Of a stretch of DNA of 64,000 bases, positions 1 through 12,679 are shown in pieces. This stretch comes from Emydura subglobosa (lineage: Eukaryota > Chordata > Testudines > Chelidae): positions 7,796,551-7,860,550 of the forward strand of contig ML679963.1 in the NCBI GenBank assembly GCA_007922225.1, in the 5' to 3' direction. How positions within the stretch are numbered: the first letter of the stretch is position 1; each line of letters begins with the position of its first letter. The notes below the pieces were generated by a model, which saw only the letters and a list, made by a program, of their open reading frames with translations, made no database searches and had not been told where the DNA came from. Both the position numbers and the translations under genes were made by a program.

Positions 1-458
1 TATCCCCCCTGAAGCCCGAAGCAGCTTCCCCCGGCTCCCAGCAGGGAATGGGGCAGGGAGAAGACCCTGGGTGCTTTTTCCCCAGCTCCCTGCAAGCTGA
101 GAATATTTGTGAAGGACATGGGGAAAACTCTGGCCAACAAAGACAATATTAGTGGTTTAGGAAAGGACAGCAAGTTGTAAAATGCTCTTACCCCAAGAGC
201 CCAGACACAGTGTTATTTCAGCACATATTTTACATCTTTAAGTTGGTAATTTAACAGTTTCTAGTTTGCTAACATAACAAGAGGATTGATTTTGTGGAAT
301 TTATCCATGCACGAGCTGTAAAACATTAATTATATGGTAGCAGCATTTCCATTATAAAGCCCATTTCCAACCCTTCTTTCAGCACCAGCAGTCATTCTAA
401 GCTTGGATTTTTCAAAGGACAACCTGGAAGTAATCTCTGCTCCCCAGACACAGATTTA
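1..458. other. single-copy non-coding sequence
   Basis: No exon-like frame is supported. The first ~110 bases are GC-rich and hold a loose direct repeat of a 'CCCCAGCTCCC'-like phrase, possibly the clipped edge of a repeat that starts outside the window. The rest is AT-rich and unremarkable. Confidence 0.5.
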
Positions 459-545
459 GGCCCCAATTCAGCAGAACACTTGAACATGCATACTGAAGTC
501 AACAGGACATTAGGACATGCTTAAATGCTTTACTGAATTAGGGTT
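459..545. repeat. palindromic MITE-like repeat ('cttaagcac' family)
   Basis: The left end reads GGCCCCAATTCAGCAGAACA and the reverse complement of the right end reads AACCCTAATTCAGTAAAGCA, so the ends form diverged inverted repeats around a 'TGAAGTCAACAGGAC' centre. Relatives occur at 23098-23243, 26341-26405 and 32980-33122. The layout fits a short non-autonomous DNA transposon; the superfamily is not determined. Confidence 0.6.
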
Positions 546-1905
546 TTAGACATAACTTCAGCGGCTTTTACATATCAGAGATAACAGGTGATTTATTTCA
601 CAGACTATGCTGGGCACAATTTACAGTAAGACAGATTCACCACCAGTTTTCTGGTTCACCAATTGACTGTACTTCCTTTCTCTCACCCTTTTCATTCTCT
701 TCCAAGCTCTTTAGAATTACTTTCTCAAGGCCAGTAAATACAGAAAAGTCCCTTGAAGCTTTGTAGTCAAAAACAGCAGGAAAGTGAACAAAAACATCCC
801 AAAAAGAAAGCAAAGAAAAACTTCCTAGATATATTTGAGAGTACTTAATGGTCAACTTTGCTTTTAATAAACCACACTAAGAAATAAAAATGAAAGACAA
901 ATCATCCAGTATATTCAAATATTTTTACATACATTTTCTTTAGTGCTTGAGGGTATCTGCCTATTTTCTCAAGGTCGCTGTGTTGATCTATTATAGTTGG
1001 CATCTAAATTCCACTCATTGCATTAAATCTGCCTATGTAAATGTTGCATTTTTTTCTTCCCTTTGTGTTTTTGGACTTCTCCCAATTAACATTTTCAAAT
1101 AGTCCCACCAGACTTCAACAACTACCTGATAATAACTCTACTCTTGCAATGAAGATTCAATAGACTTTGGCCTTAACTACAGCTGAGTGAATTGTTTTGT
1201 TACCAAGCACTTATTCACAGAATTCTGGCTCTCTTTCTATCAGGGATCATCGTGATTTCTGCTAATTTGTTTGTTATTCAAAACGATTCCATTGAATTTC
1301 ACCAATTTTGTTAACTTGTTTGTATTTTGGCTTCCTATCCGAGCAGTGTTGCTCAGTTGTGACTGGTAAACTGAAGTCACATGATATTGGATCTTCCCCC
1401 TCTGCCCCAGTTGGAACAGAATAACTTATCAGGTTTCTGGCATGAATTCTTGGGGAAAGCAAATCTATAACTTGGTTTCCATGAGTATTTCAAGTTTGAA
1501 GAGTACTTTTTATGAGCATCTGTGGTAGTAGAACTCAAAGGCAGAGAAATTCTCAGGAAGCGAACACAACGGTAGTATCCTCATAAAAACAAACTCATTT
1601 GAAAGCCTCGTAACAAATATCTGCTGAAAACTGTCGCCCATCCCTAGCCTTAACCTTTCTGGAGCTCAAAGAGAACAACAAAAATTGCAGAGACTCCTCT
1701 TGCATTCTCCAATCTGATTGATAAGTCTAATTATGTGAAGAAGTTGAAATTGCTCAATAGTTGGCTTGGGTAGAGAAATATTTTTCTTTTCAAGAAAGTG
1801 ATTATTAGCAAGGCCCCAAGTAAAACTGTGGGGCCGTTTTTTGTTAGCAGTCTTGTCTACTTTTAGCATAAGACTTCCAGACACATTCATATAGCCAACC
1901 ATGAG
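546..1905. other. single-copy AT-rich non-coding sequence
   Basis: No coding exon, RNA gene or recognisable repeat is seen. Short open frames here lack domain signal and splice context. Confidence 0.5.
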
Positions 1906-1910
1906 ACTAA

Positions 1911-2094
1911 CTCTGCAACTACACATCTCCCTGTGCTTCAGCCTTCCCATCCAAGGCACTCAACTATGTGATAGGTAACCTGCAGAGCGGTCTATCATCC
2001 TTATTACCTGCCTCATAGCAATATTGAGAAGCTTAATTAATGCTTGAAAAGTCTTTTAAGATCTTCAGTTTATAAGTGTTATATTAAGTTCAAA
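1911..2094 (+). repeat. MIR-like (CORE-type) SINE, diverged
   Basis: The order of remnants matches a MIR-like SINE: a 'ctgtgcttcagccttcccatcc' relic of the cytosine-rich core, then 'cctcatagcaatattgagaag', then 'cttaattaatgcttgaaaag' and a 'tttaagatcttcagtttataagtg' 3' part. It is old and has several substitutions relative to younger copies in this window such as 28515-28705. Confidence 0.6.
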
Positions 2095-2132
2095 GTTTTC
2101 TTTTGTCACATAGCTGGTTAGAGTCATACTTT

Positions 2133-2250
2133 GGGACCTGATTCTCCATTACCCTGAACCACTACAGAATGAACGCAAAACATTAACCGCTCAGATTTAA
2201 TAGCACTTTGTACCCCTTTTGCATTGCTTTCAATAACTAGGCAAGGCACT
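2133..2250 (+). repeat. diverged dispersed repeat ('cctgattctcc' type)
   Basis: The phrase 'gggacctgattctcc' followed by a 'ttaatagcactttgtaccc' tail resembles a common low-complexity-like sauropsid repeat whose copies often begin 'ggcctgattctcc' (compare 38639-38660). Boundaries are uncertain. Confidence 0.35.
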
Positions 2251-4243
2251 AGACAATGGAGATTCTTTCCTTTATCTTATATTTTATAGGGGAAAGGCTG
2301 TGGGGAAGGCATGAGTCCAGAACGGATTGTTTCAATCAATATCCTCTATGGGAACTACCTGAATGACGGCTAGCTGAATAAAACAGATAGGAAAATACTT
2401 CCTGTGTACGGTTCTCCCTCTAAAAAAATTAAATACAGAACAGAGGGGCTTTTTTTTGCTTGTAAATGTTAAACATAAGGACAGAGAGCAAGGGAGGGCT
2501 CTTGGAATCTCAAAGATCCCTGACTATTTTTACATTTATATTCATCTTAGAGCCCGATCTTTTAATTGGAGGCGTCTACATGAATCACTGGTTACGCTGC
2601 AACCTTGTTTTCTTTTCTTTTCTCTTTTTAAAAAAGCATTTGTTTATTTAACAAGAAAATAAAAAGACATCCCTGGAGTGCTGCTCTGGAAAGCAGATTC
2701 TCTTCCGTTCTTTAGGGACAGGGTTTGGACACATCTATTCCTTAGGTGCATTCTGGATAGCGCAGCTGTTCTTTCTTTTCTCTCTTTTGGATGCAATTTT
2801 CATTACTGGTATAAAATTAAGCAATAAGGTATGACAGACAGTACATAGCTGGGCAATTATTCGAAGCCTCAGGTGGCCTTATACAGCATGAGGTTAGGGG
2901 CAGAGTGACTGTAACCACCCGAGACGTTCAATAATCGCCTTGAAATGCATGGCCAGGAGCCTTATTCCTTATTATGAAATGGAATCTACTGGGAGGCAGG
3001 ACTCAGATTGGCTTGAATGCATTTATTTTTACATCTAAAGTGAGGTGCCCCGTTGTGACGGCACCGGGTGCTGTTCAGGAAATTAAAGAGAAGGAAAGTG
3101 GATCCAAAAATTGGCAGCTTGCTGGCTTGATTTTTTTTTTCTTCCCCTCCACCCCCTCCACCCCCCATTAACTAATGTGGTGCTGGTGAAAAGCACCAGG
3201 TTTGTCAACCTTGGTGGAAACGGACACCTATATTCTTGGAACATGTACAGCATGAGTGGCAGCGATGCACATCACCCTACCATGCGGCTTAAACTCTGGC
3301 CTATGTGAGAGTGGGGATAATTCAGTCACAGTCTCCATTTGCTCCTTGGCCTCTCTGCTGATGCTGACCGTAAGAGGGGCAAACACGCCAAATATTAAGT
3401 GGCTGTGTATGATTTGGACACCTGCCAATTAGAAGCTGGACCAAAACCACCAGCTCATTCTACAAGGATCACCAAGCCGGCATTGGCTGATTACAGCTGC
3501 TCTCCACATGGGATAGATTTGAAGAGATGAAGCTTTTATTAATATACTTATTAAGCACTACATACATTAAAGTGAATACTTATAATAAGTTACAGTATAA
3601 TGATATATTAATATTTATAATAAATTAGGGTATATTGTAAATGTATGTATATAAAATATTAATACACCACCTAGCATAATCAATCTAAGTAAATATGCCT
3701 ATAGGTGTGTATGGCTGTACATAGCTCAGCTATTTCTCCTTGCTTTGATAAGGTCTGTAAATCGTGGATAATATTAACCAACGAATCCTCACAATACCCC
3801 TTGTGAAGTCTTTAAGCTAATTTTGGTAAACCACTTTAGAAAAATCCTAGCTGCTGCTATGCATCTTCAAATCCCCAGTGCCGTTCATGGAGAAAAAGTA
3901 TACACTGCCTCCATAGTCTAAGGGTTAAATTCTACATCAGTGTTGAAAAACACACATCCTTAAGATGAATTTTACTAGCTGGGGAATGTGTGTAAGGAAA
4001 CACTTAGGGCAGAGTGAACGCTTCTCTCAAATCAACTGTTCTCTCTAGAGCCCCAGTACAAAGTGGGAAAATTAGCAAGGGAATAAAAAGTAGTGCCATC
4101 TATAAATAACACCCCCCCCCACTGGTTCTCTCTCACATACAACTTTTCATCCATAACTCTCAATGCATTTTACAAAAAGAGGCAAGTGTCACTGGCACAT
4201 ACATACATATGGCTGCCACCATCTCCTGGGTTAGATAAAATTT
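2251..4243. other. single-copy non-coding sequence with simple tracts
   Basis: No exon is supported. It holds a polypyrimidine tract at about 3129-3168, a strongly AT-rich stretch at 3533-3680 rich in 'taatat' and 'ttaata' words, and a C9 run at 4112-4120. The AT-rich stretch could be a scaffold-attachment-like or easily unwound region, but nothing specific proves that. Confidence 0.5.
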
Positions 4244-4458
4244 TAGGGCTAGGCTACACTAGAAGTGCTGCAGTGGCGCAGCTGCATTACTGAAGGGCAT
4301 CTGGTCAAGACACCCTATGCGGAAGGGAGAGAGATCTCTCGTCGGCATAATAAAACCACACCTGTGCTTATGTTGGTGTGATTTACATCACTTGGGTTGT
4401 GTGGTTTAGTTACACCTCTGAGCAACGTAACTTATCCTGACAGAAGTGGTGTCAGCCA
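4244..4458. mobile_element. 'GTCTACAC' hAT-like MITE, diverged
   Basis: It opens 'tagggctaggctacactag', and internally carries 'gggagagagatctctcgtcggcataataaaac', the same module seen at about 17880-17935. The right side 'cacctctgagcaacgtaact' matches the 'cccctgagtgacgtat' motif at about 18281. The right terminal repeat is degraded. Confidence 0.6.
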
Positions 4459-5307
4459 ATCAGAGTTCTCACCTAGTCCGGCCTGTTTTACTTAAAAAAA
4501 AAAGATTAAAAGATGATTAAAGGTTCATTTCCTAGCCTTGCTTCAGAAAAAGCACAATGATGTGAATGGCAAGAACTCTGCCCCCAAAAAACTACACAAA
4601 ATTAGCACATTTAGGCAAGGTTTTCTACTTATTTTAAATCCAGGCTTTTTCTAAACTGTTTTGGGACAATTTTTTCTTAAATTGCATATGAGCTTGTTTT
4701 ACGTGAACCAGACAGCAATGAACAAATAATTTCAGAGATTCTGCATCATTTTTATATCTTATATATAAAAATGTCAATTGTGACTTCAGAGGTCAGTTAC
4801 AAAAGTGAATTTCTCGCAGCCGTATAGAACATGAAAGGCTATTTTTCTCCTTAAAAAAACATTTGTCTTAGTCATAGCTTTGACAATATCTTACTAACAA
4901 CATCTCTCCTGTCTCCTTCGATAAATAGAATGATTATACCAATTGTTTGTACCTGGACATATACTTTTATGTACTGATATTCACTTGTAAGGGACAATCC
5001 AAATGCCAAGCGCAATGCACTCAGATTCTTCCTTAAGAGAGGAATACATGGAAAGGAAATAGTAGACTATGCTCCCCATTCCACATGTGTGTTTAGGTCT
5101 TATTGATATAAATAAGAGGTACCCCCGCATGCTAAAAGAGAACAAAAAGCAGCCACATATTTTCAGTCTGACTAATTTATTTTTAGATCAAAAACAACTG
5201 CACAAAGGTGTCCACAAGAAAACAGTGTCTGTCTTTGCTAAGACGCTGCTTCTGAGAAATTTCAAGATGATAAGCGTTACACAGATGCACATGCCACAAT
5301 GCAGTTT
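4459..5307. other. single-copy AT-rich non-coding sequence
   Basis: No gene or named repeat recognised. An open frame at 5069-5377 has no family signature and no flanking splice signals that persuade. Confidence 0.5.
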
Positions 5308-5370
5308 GGGTCTGATTTTCCAAAGAGCTGAACTCCCATGTAGGCGTTTAAATAGAGGGATTATCCAAAG
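5308..5370. repeat. short palindromic repeat
   Basis: 'ctgattttccaaagagctga' at the left and 'ggattatccaaag' at the right bracket a 'ctcccatgtaggcg' centre. This is the pattern of the short 'gattttcaaaggagcctaa' palindromic MITEs also seen at 34780-34885, 40428-40555, 47091-47190 and 51930-52017. Confidence 0.4.
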
Positions 5371-6360
5371 AGTTTAGTATACTGGATGCTGAGCTTTCTG
5401 GGAAAATCTGGCCATAAATGCCCCAATGGGAGTGGCTGGGCACTTTCGTCAACCTGACCCTTGTTTAGGTGCCAAAAAGTGGGAGCTGAGCAGTCTTGAA
5501 AAAAAATCAAACCCCAAACTGTGGGTGGCAAGCACTTAAAGATCTGGCACTTGAAGAACGTTGGTATGTTCCCTGGTTTCTAGAATCTGCTAGTTCTGTT
5601 TAAAGCACTCCTCTCAGAAGAGGTACGTGTGCTGGGAACTTTTGCTGCATCTTTGCAGAAACCCATAAACAAATTTGATCCAGGTGTTAGGTTCTAATGG
5701 ACTTGGCTGCGTGGCAATTGGGAGATCTGTTAACCCCAATGAACACGACACTGTTTGCACCATCCAGACAGATGAAAGAGGTCCAGAGTCATATGCCGTC
5801 ACCCTACCTTCTTGGATCATTTCAATGCACACGGAAGTAGTTAGCCACTCAGAAAACAACACTGGGGCGGGGGAGGGTTGTTGTGCCTTTAAAACCATCT
5901 AAAGTTGCATTTAACAGCAGTGATTTCAGTTTGGGATAATCAATCACATATAACCTTTATTTTCCTTTCAGCATGTCCTATTGTTCAACATGCAGCACTG
6001 AAAAAATACGTATTGTGTACCACCCTGGCTACTGAAAGGAGGGCACAGATATAGCTTCAGCATACTCCAAAACAGTAGTTTTGAAGTGGGGTGCTTCTTA
6101 ATACTTGCTAAAGAGTGTTCTGGTGTGGTCTCTGCAAAATTAACAAGTCACTGAGTTCACCCTCTTTTATGCCATCCTGACTCATTGCTAATCGATTGGC
6201 TCCTTTTCTAATACATCTGCTCTAGGAATTATTTTGGGGGAGTTCTCTGGCCTATGTTATACTGGAGGTCACAATGTCTCAGAGCGTAGGTTTCAAATTT
6301 AATAGTTGGGGGGAGGGACTTAGGGGAGTTGCCCCAAATTAATGAGAAAAAGTTTCATTT
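5371..6360. other. single-copy non-coding sequence
   Basis: Nothing gene-like is supported. Two overlapping open frames on opposite strands (5614-5902) shadow each other and show no conserved motif. Confidence 0.5.
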
Positions 6361-6368
6361 GCTCCATC

Positions 6369-6485
6369 TAGGGTGACCAGATAGCAAGTGTGAAAAATCG
6401 GGACAGGGAGTGGGGGGTAATAGGTGCCTACAAATTCCTGAATATTGGGACTGTCCCTATAAAATCGGGACATCTGGTCAGCCCA
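6369..6485. mobile_element. 117-bp hAT-type MITE with TIRs and target-site duplication
   Basis: The terminal inverted repeats are TAGGGTGACCAGAT on the left and, as reverse complement of the right end, TGGGCTGACCAGAT: 12 of 14 match. The start 'TAGGG' is typical of hAT ends. The flanks gctccatc (6361-6368) and cctccatt (6486-6493) share a 6-base core, as expected for an 8-bp hAT duplication that has aged. The inside is G-rich and has paired 'atcgggac' phrases. It has no coding capacity and would have depended on an autonomous hAT transposase. Confidence 0.85.
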
Positions 6486-6493
6486 CCTCCATT

Positions 6494-9295
6494 TCCAGTA
6501 AAACTAGATTAAACACCTTGGCTCCCCTGTCTTTTTGTCTAGACACCTTTCATCCATTGTTCCCTCCTCCCCTTTTCTAGCAGTCAACATTCACCCATCA
6601 ATTCTTTTCTGCCTTGATAGATATGGCAAACAAGCCTCCACTGAAGCCACGCTGCCATTCCAGCAAAGAGATATGTAGCAAAACAAGTCAGCACAGCCAC
6701 CGCCTAGCTTCATCAATTTGACACTCCAGGCAGCAAATTCATATGCCTTCTAGAGCTCTCTTACATAATGAAGTTAGAAGGACATCGTCTTGTGAGATTC
6801 TTTCCAACCATCAAGATCAATAACTAATGCAGAATTCAAGATTTTATCTGGGGTTTGCAAGGGTAACAAAATCAACTTTTTTTTCCAATTACAAACTAAA
6901 TCCCTTCATTATTAACCCAGTAGTTTTCAATAGGCTCTATCAACTTCTATGGGCTAAAGAAAGTGATCTTCCAAAAAGTGTCGAGCATTTCTCTTTTTCT
7001 CTCTTTAGAGCGCAGAAAAAGTAGACTGGCAACATTTTCCTTCTGCTAAGCAATGGCTAATATTATTATCAACTAAGCTGAACCAGTGACTTCTGCCTTA
7101 TAAGTATTAGCTCATCAGGTGCAAGATGCTGTAATGAAATTACCAAACTAAAAGAAGAACCATTGCAAGCTATTATTATATTGCATCGGAATAAACCAGG
7201 GGATTGTTTTTCATCTAGTAATGCAAGAGCTGACCATTCCAACAATTAAAGATTTAAATAGATTTTTGCATCCTCCAATAAATACAGCATGGTAGATAGG
7301 GATGAAATGCAATACCTTTGGAATACTACTTTTATTAGAGAGTGTCTAGTAATGGACAGCCAGATATGAGACGCCACCATGGGCAACAAAATGGCTAGCA
7401 AATCATGCTATTTTCATATTTTAGAGGTCCAACAGTGGTTATACCCAGTTACTGATAATTACTGTGAGTGGTACTTTCAAAACTTTCCATAGACTTCAGT
7501 TGAGAACAGAAATAAGCCAATGTTGAGCAGTTCAGAAAATCCACCCTGTATCACTTAGTATCCCTGTATCATATATTGGGGACTTCGATTTACTATTTAG
7601 TGTTGATCAAGTGCTACACATTTAGACAAGTTACACTGTATTTACTATCCTTTCTAGAAATAAAAACTGAATTTTAATATTTTTCCCCATTCCCTTGCCT
7701 GTGGTATAAGAACAAAAGCAAATCACAACAGATATTTTATCAACTACTTCTCTTTTCTCCTTGGCTTTTTTGAGAATCAAGATTAACCCAAAAGTGGTTT
7801 CAAGGATTGCTATTCACACAGTCATTGCACACTACTACATTGTAAACAGGTTTCAAAATCCAATCAGAATGTAATAGCCGCTGACATCTAGTGGGCTTCA
7901 TACAGGATCGATATAGCAGAACCCTCTGCATTACAACAACCTGGTGGACAACTTACCAGCCTGATTAAAAGTGGCCACTTGTTCAAATAAAATGTCTGAA
8001 ATGACTTACTGACATAAAACAAAAGAATAAAGACTACTCACTGCATTTCATTTAAGGTGATAATTGTTTCTTCTTTTCACCTTTGTTTGGCAGATTTAAG
8101 GATCCGGAATTTAGAATTTAATATCTATTTAGCACCTGCTCAAGCAGCAAAATGATTTAGCACTAGCCAATTGCTTCCCCCATTAGGAGAAATTTGGGCT
8201 AATACTGTCTCGATTAAGCAGCAGTCATTGCCTATCACTAGGATAAAGTCAGTTCCCTGGGAAACAGCTTGGTAAGTGTAGCTGATCCTCGGAGGTGTTG
8301 AACACCTCCAGTAAGTTGTTGAGCATCCACAACTCCTTGGTCAGCTGAAGTGCTCAACACCACACAAGACTGAGATCCAAGTCCAGTTTAAGTGCCTATA
8401 CTGGAGTTGGAAATGGCTGTGTCTCTTTCTACTGGTATTTCAGCATCTGTTAGCCCTGAATGAATCGCTGGTCTTCATTTCCCTGTCCTTTGGGTCTCTT
8501 TCAAACCATTCACGTAAGGACGCTAATAGAAGAGAGACGCTATTGAGTGCATGTAGTAAAACAAGACTATAAAAAAAAAAAAAAATCAAAGAAGCCAATA
8601 AAATAAAAATAAAAATAAAAACATCACAGAACTGCTAAAAACTTGTTGCTTCCCTTCTTCCAGCAAAGGGGCTTTTTCAGTTTGCATTAAGGGGCTTTTT
8701 TAGAAGCAAAGGTGCCCTCTGTACATGTAGCCTTCAACTTCACTAGTTATGGAACTTTTCTTCAACTAATATAATGGAAAGCTGTTTTTGACAGGAGAAT
8801 CCATCCTCTAAGGGCTTATCACTCAGGCTCGCACCTGATAACGCAGGGCTACCAAACACAATATTTCATCTTCCCCCGAAGTGTATATAAAAATAGCTGA
8901 ATTGGAGCTGTTAAAGCACATCTCAGCAATAGCATGGAGCACAAACGTAAATGTTTCCCAGCGTCTAGTGGTTTGGAAAGTGCTTACGGCAGCGCAGTGC
9001 CGCACACAGGAGACGCATCAAGGATCACCTTGAGATCAGAATGGAAAGGCACAATGAGAGTCTTGACTGCGGGAAACAAGGAAAGACGACCACATCCCTG
9101 TTTGATTTTTTTCAACACCCTCCCTGCAGCCTCCCCCCATCCTCACAGTGGTGCCCAGCAGAGCAGCAATACCCTACCAAGTAAAGTAAATCCTTGGGTT
9201 TGGGCACCTGATAATCCTGTGAACAGAGTGCCATTGGAACTAGCAGGCATGAGCAAGGGTAGATATACGTGGGTTGTGTGTACGGAATCAGCCCT
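6494..9295. other. single-copy non-coding sequence
   Basis: No coding exon or RNA gene is supported. An adenine-rich low-complexity tract with 'aaaat' units lies at 8570-8632. A perfect 19-base palindrome is at 8291-8309. Open frames near 8823-9342 are on both strands and lack homology I can recognise. Confidence 0.5.
8291..8309. repeat. perfect 9-bp-arm palindrome
   Basis: GGAGGTGTT and AACACCTCC flank a single G. The context 'gttgagcatccacaactcc' and 'gtgctcaacacc' shows it belongs to an old palindromic repeat of the 'gtgctgagcacccacaactcc' kind. Confidence 0.6.
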
Positions 9296-9385
9296 TGGGG
9301 TTCAGGGGGGATAGAACCCAGGACTTTTGTGTTTATAAACAAAAGCCTCCGCCACTTGAACTAATAGAGCATCTCCGTTAGCCGC
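9296..9385 (-). repeat. tRNA-derived SINE (Cry I-like)
   Basis: Read on the minus strand it has an A box in 'ttagttcaagtggcggagg' (about 9345-9365) and a B box in 'gggttctatcc' (about 9309-9319), spaced as in a tRNA promoter. This arrangement is that of the tRNA-derived Cry I SINEs of turtles. The tRNA cloverleaf is degraded, so this is not a functional tRNA gene. Confidence 0.65.
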
Positions 9386-11084
9386 TTGGAGTATAGCTTT
9401 TATCTTCTCTTTGGGTCAGCCACTAGGGGCAACAAAATTCTACAGACTTCACCCAGAACATTACACATGTGCAGTGTGGTTATGCCACAAGATGATGCAT
9501 TGTCCTGGATCTTAGGATTCTGCCTACTGTGCACCCAACCTGCACGTGCCAAGAAAGGGCAAAGACTGCGCAGCCTCGGAAGTAGCAGAGGAAGTAACTT
9601 TCATGAATTACCAAATGTAATTCTCAGACAGAGTAGGTAGATAATAAAAATTCCAGAATAGGAGCCTGCAAACTGATGCTGCAAAAGTCTCAGGAAAGAA
9701 GAAGTACTGATTTCATATGAATTTTGGAATACAACTCCTTGGGCCACCTGCCATGTGTTGCATAAGCCACTTCATAGTCTGCAGAGTTTAAGCAAAGAAA
9801 AAACAGAACCTGGACAGAGGTGAGTAGAAGAATCGCTGGAGCATGTTCAGTCTGGCCAAATCTCCGCCTTGCTGAGGAATTAGCCCCTTGGCGTTTCTTT
9901 AACTTCATCATCCGACTGAACCAGGTCAGAGAGGAAACTTAGCCACCCTTGTGCCAAAGACAAGCACCATGTAACATTGTTCTTAAACACAACAACTAAG
10001 TCAAGATCTTGAGTGGGGAACAGTATTTTATATCCATTTTCAGGGTGGCTGAGAAGAGGAGGATTGGAAATATCCTTAAAAATAAAGGAAATCTTTTTGG
10101 GATGAACTTTCAAAATCAGGTAAAGGAATTGGACAAAGATTTCCCATTACAAATCAATGGAATTTGGGTATTCAAATTTCTTTGGTTGTTTTTGAAAATC
10201 TCAGCTCTGCAAGTTTGTTTGGTTTTATTGCTCAGTTGTTGGGTACTGCAATTTTAAACAGAAGTATTTTATAGAAGAGACAGCGGTGGAGGAAACAGAT
10301 TACCTGGAAGTTTTTCTACTCCAGCAACCAGCAGTCACTAGCATCCCTACTGCAGCAAGCGACACAAACAATGAATAATTTAGGAGGAGTGGGGTAATGA
10401 GCTGAAGTCTCTCGATTCTGCCATGGAGAGAGGAATGAGGTAACATGCTCAAGCCAGCGGTCCTGGTGTTCTAGGAAATCGGGCTTGGCCACTATCCCCA
10501 CACTAATTTCCAGAGCTTGTAGCACTTCTTGACTTTACTCAGAATACTCTAAACTTTTTGGCAGTCTCCCTAAACAAATGAGCTATATACATTACTCCAA
10601 GAAGCTGACACTTTTGTGGCTCAGACAATAACTGTATCAGTCAAGCAAGCCCGCACAAAGTGTAAACATAGGAACACTTAAGTGGCTACAGTCTGAAAGA
10701 CAAATTACATAAACTGTTGAAATCTGTTTCCACTTGGGGGCAGAAACCATGAGCCATATCAGGTTTTTATTTTCCCCTGTAACATGTTAAAGCAGAGAGG
10801 TGTTTGTAGTGTAACGTCTATATCATACAGACAAAGCCATATACTGAGCGAGAGAGAACTACATCATTTAATATTACTGGAGATTCCCATTGAAAATAAT
10901 CCTGAATCAACTTTTAGGGCATTACAAGCAATAAGGAATCTGCATCACTCTTGTGAGGTAGGTACGGGCAAATTACCTGGTGATTCTGCTTCCACAGAGA
11001 TACCATTGACGTAGGAGTCTCACTTTTGGGTTTCAAAACTCCAGCATGCTTGAAACCTCCAAGTAAGAGTCCTATGACGGTGGT
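9386..11084. other. single-copy non-coding sequence
   Basis: No exon is supported and no clear repeat is recognised. Several short open frames overlap on both strands. Confidence 0.45.
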
Positions 11085-11099
11085 ATCTTTAAAGAAGTA

Positions 11100-11233
11100 C
11101 AATTATCCCCTTTCACAGGTGAGAAAAGAGACACAGAATGGTTACGTGTTGCCCAAGGTCAGTAAGTCAGCGTCAGAACCGAGATTAGAATGCAAGAGTT
11201 TCTGCTGCTCATTCCCACCGATCATGCTGCTTC
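11100..11233 (-). repeat. MIR-like SINE fragment
   Basis: 'ttatcccctttcacaggtgag', 'acacagaatggttacgtg', 'ttgcccaaggtcagtaagtcag' and 'cagaaccgagattagaatgc' follow the reverse order of the SINE core. Compare the better-preserved minus-strand copy at 31404-31672. Confidence 0.7.
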
Positions 11234-12170
11234 AAAGAAAGACCAAATTACGCTGCCATCAGAGGCATATGCCAAATTTAAGACCTAATTTCAAATCTAA
11301 AGGAAATTATTTTCCAATGACACGTGCCATCAGTGTATCTGTGAGGAGGTCAACGTCAACTCCTCCTATCAATATCCAGAGACAACAAATTATTGTGCTA
11401 AGAAGCTTTGGTGTCTAATATAGCTCAAAGACCACAGCCATCAGATTTTTAAAATGTTCCATGTGTTTTTATGTATATATATTATACACAGGCTTTGTTG
11501 ATTCATTTGCCCTAGTGGCAGCCTTCAAGAAATTAATAAGACAAGAACTCTGACTTTTAATTCCTAAATCCCAAGACTTTACAGGATTACATTTAGCATA
11601 CATTCCAGGCAGTCAGCACAGAACATGAAGCTGGAAGGGAATGGCTGTGCTTGCACCCAAGATAAGTGGTTGTATAGTCAAGATGCTCATGGTCAGATAG
11701 CAAAGTGCTGGCTGCCTACCCAGCTAGCGTTTCCGCTAAACTGTTTCTCATGTACAAGGAGATAACTCCCTTCATAGACATTTGCTTGAGCCTGACTGAA
11801 ATATTTAAAATGTCAAAATTGACAAAATTTCTGAATTGCTAGCTTTAAACTAACAAAAAAAACCAAACCAAACCAAACCAAACCAAAGGACAATGAAGAG
11901 CATTTCCCCCGTGTTTCTCTGAACAGCTATGGGCTGTTCAACATCATTTGAATGTTGAAATTTCAGATACTGGGGAAAAAAGACGGATTTTTTTATTTTA
12001 AAAATACTTTTATGAAATGACACATAGCTCTGTTTTGTCTTCTTCAAAGGGGATATCTATTCTTCTTGTAGTTTTTGCACCGATTTAACTAAAATGGATT
12101 TAGTTCAGCAGGACACCCAAATACAGACACACACATAACAGTATAGCTTGCAACCAACACAAGCGAAACT
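11234..12170. other. single-copy non-coding sequence with a simple repeat
   Basis: A short tandem repeat of 'aacca' units lies at about 11856-11886. A 'tatatatatta' tract is at about 11473. No gene is seen. Confidence 0.5.
11856..11886. repeat. (AACCA)n microsatellite
   Basis: Five near-perfect 5-base units of 'aacca' follow an A run. Confidence 0.85.
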
Positions 12171-12438
12171 GAGGCCATGTCTACACTATGGGCACAACGG
12201 TGGCATAGCTATGCTGCTGTAACCCTATAGTGCATACACAAACTACAGCAATGGGAGGGGGTTGTCCATTGCTGTAGAAACTCCTCCTCCCCAAGCGATG
12301 GTAGCATTCTTCGGTTGACCTAGCTACATCTATACTGGAGGTTAGGTCAATATAGCTATATTGCTCAGAAGTACAGATTTTTCACAGCCCTGAGCTCTGT
12401 AGCTGTGTCAATGTAGTTGTAAGTGTAGACCAAGCCTG
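12171..12438. mobile_element. 'GTCTACAC' hAT-like MITE
   Basis: The left end is GAGGCCATGTCTACACTA. The reverse complement of the right end is CAGGCTTGGTCTACACTTA. Between them are repeated 'ggcatagctatgctgc' and 'caatatagctatattgctc' phrases, giving strong self-complementarity. It has no coding capacity. Confidence 0.8.
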
Positions 12439-12679
12439 ATATAAACAACTGTCTTCCCATGAAGGGCTTCCACTGATTTAGTTAAAGAAGTGTAAAAACC
12501 ATGTGTAGACAAGTCTTCAGTCCTGGAGCCTCCTCTCAAGCGAAGCAGATAGCTGTGTAATTTGCTGCTTTTACTGCACTGACTGCCCCTCCCTGCTCCA
12601 CAGGGTCCTGATCTCGGAGAGCCTGCCTTAGCCCTCCCCTGAAAGATGTGAATAGAGATTTAGCATCAATGGAAGGAAG

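Noticed and set aside
3533..3680. AT-rich stretch as a replication origin or scaffold attachment site
   Set aside because: AT content alone does not establish this in a vertebrate genome.
9296..9385. Possible functional tRNA gene (A and B boxes present)
   Set aside because: Cloverleaf stems do not form, and the layout matches tRNA-derived SINEs seen at three other places in the window.
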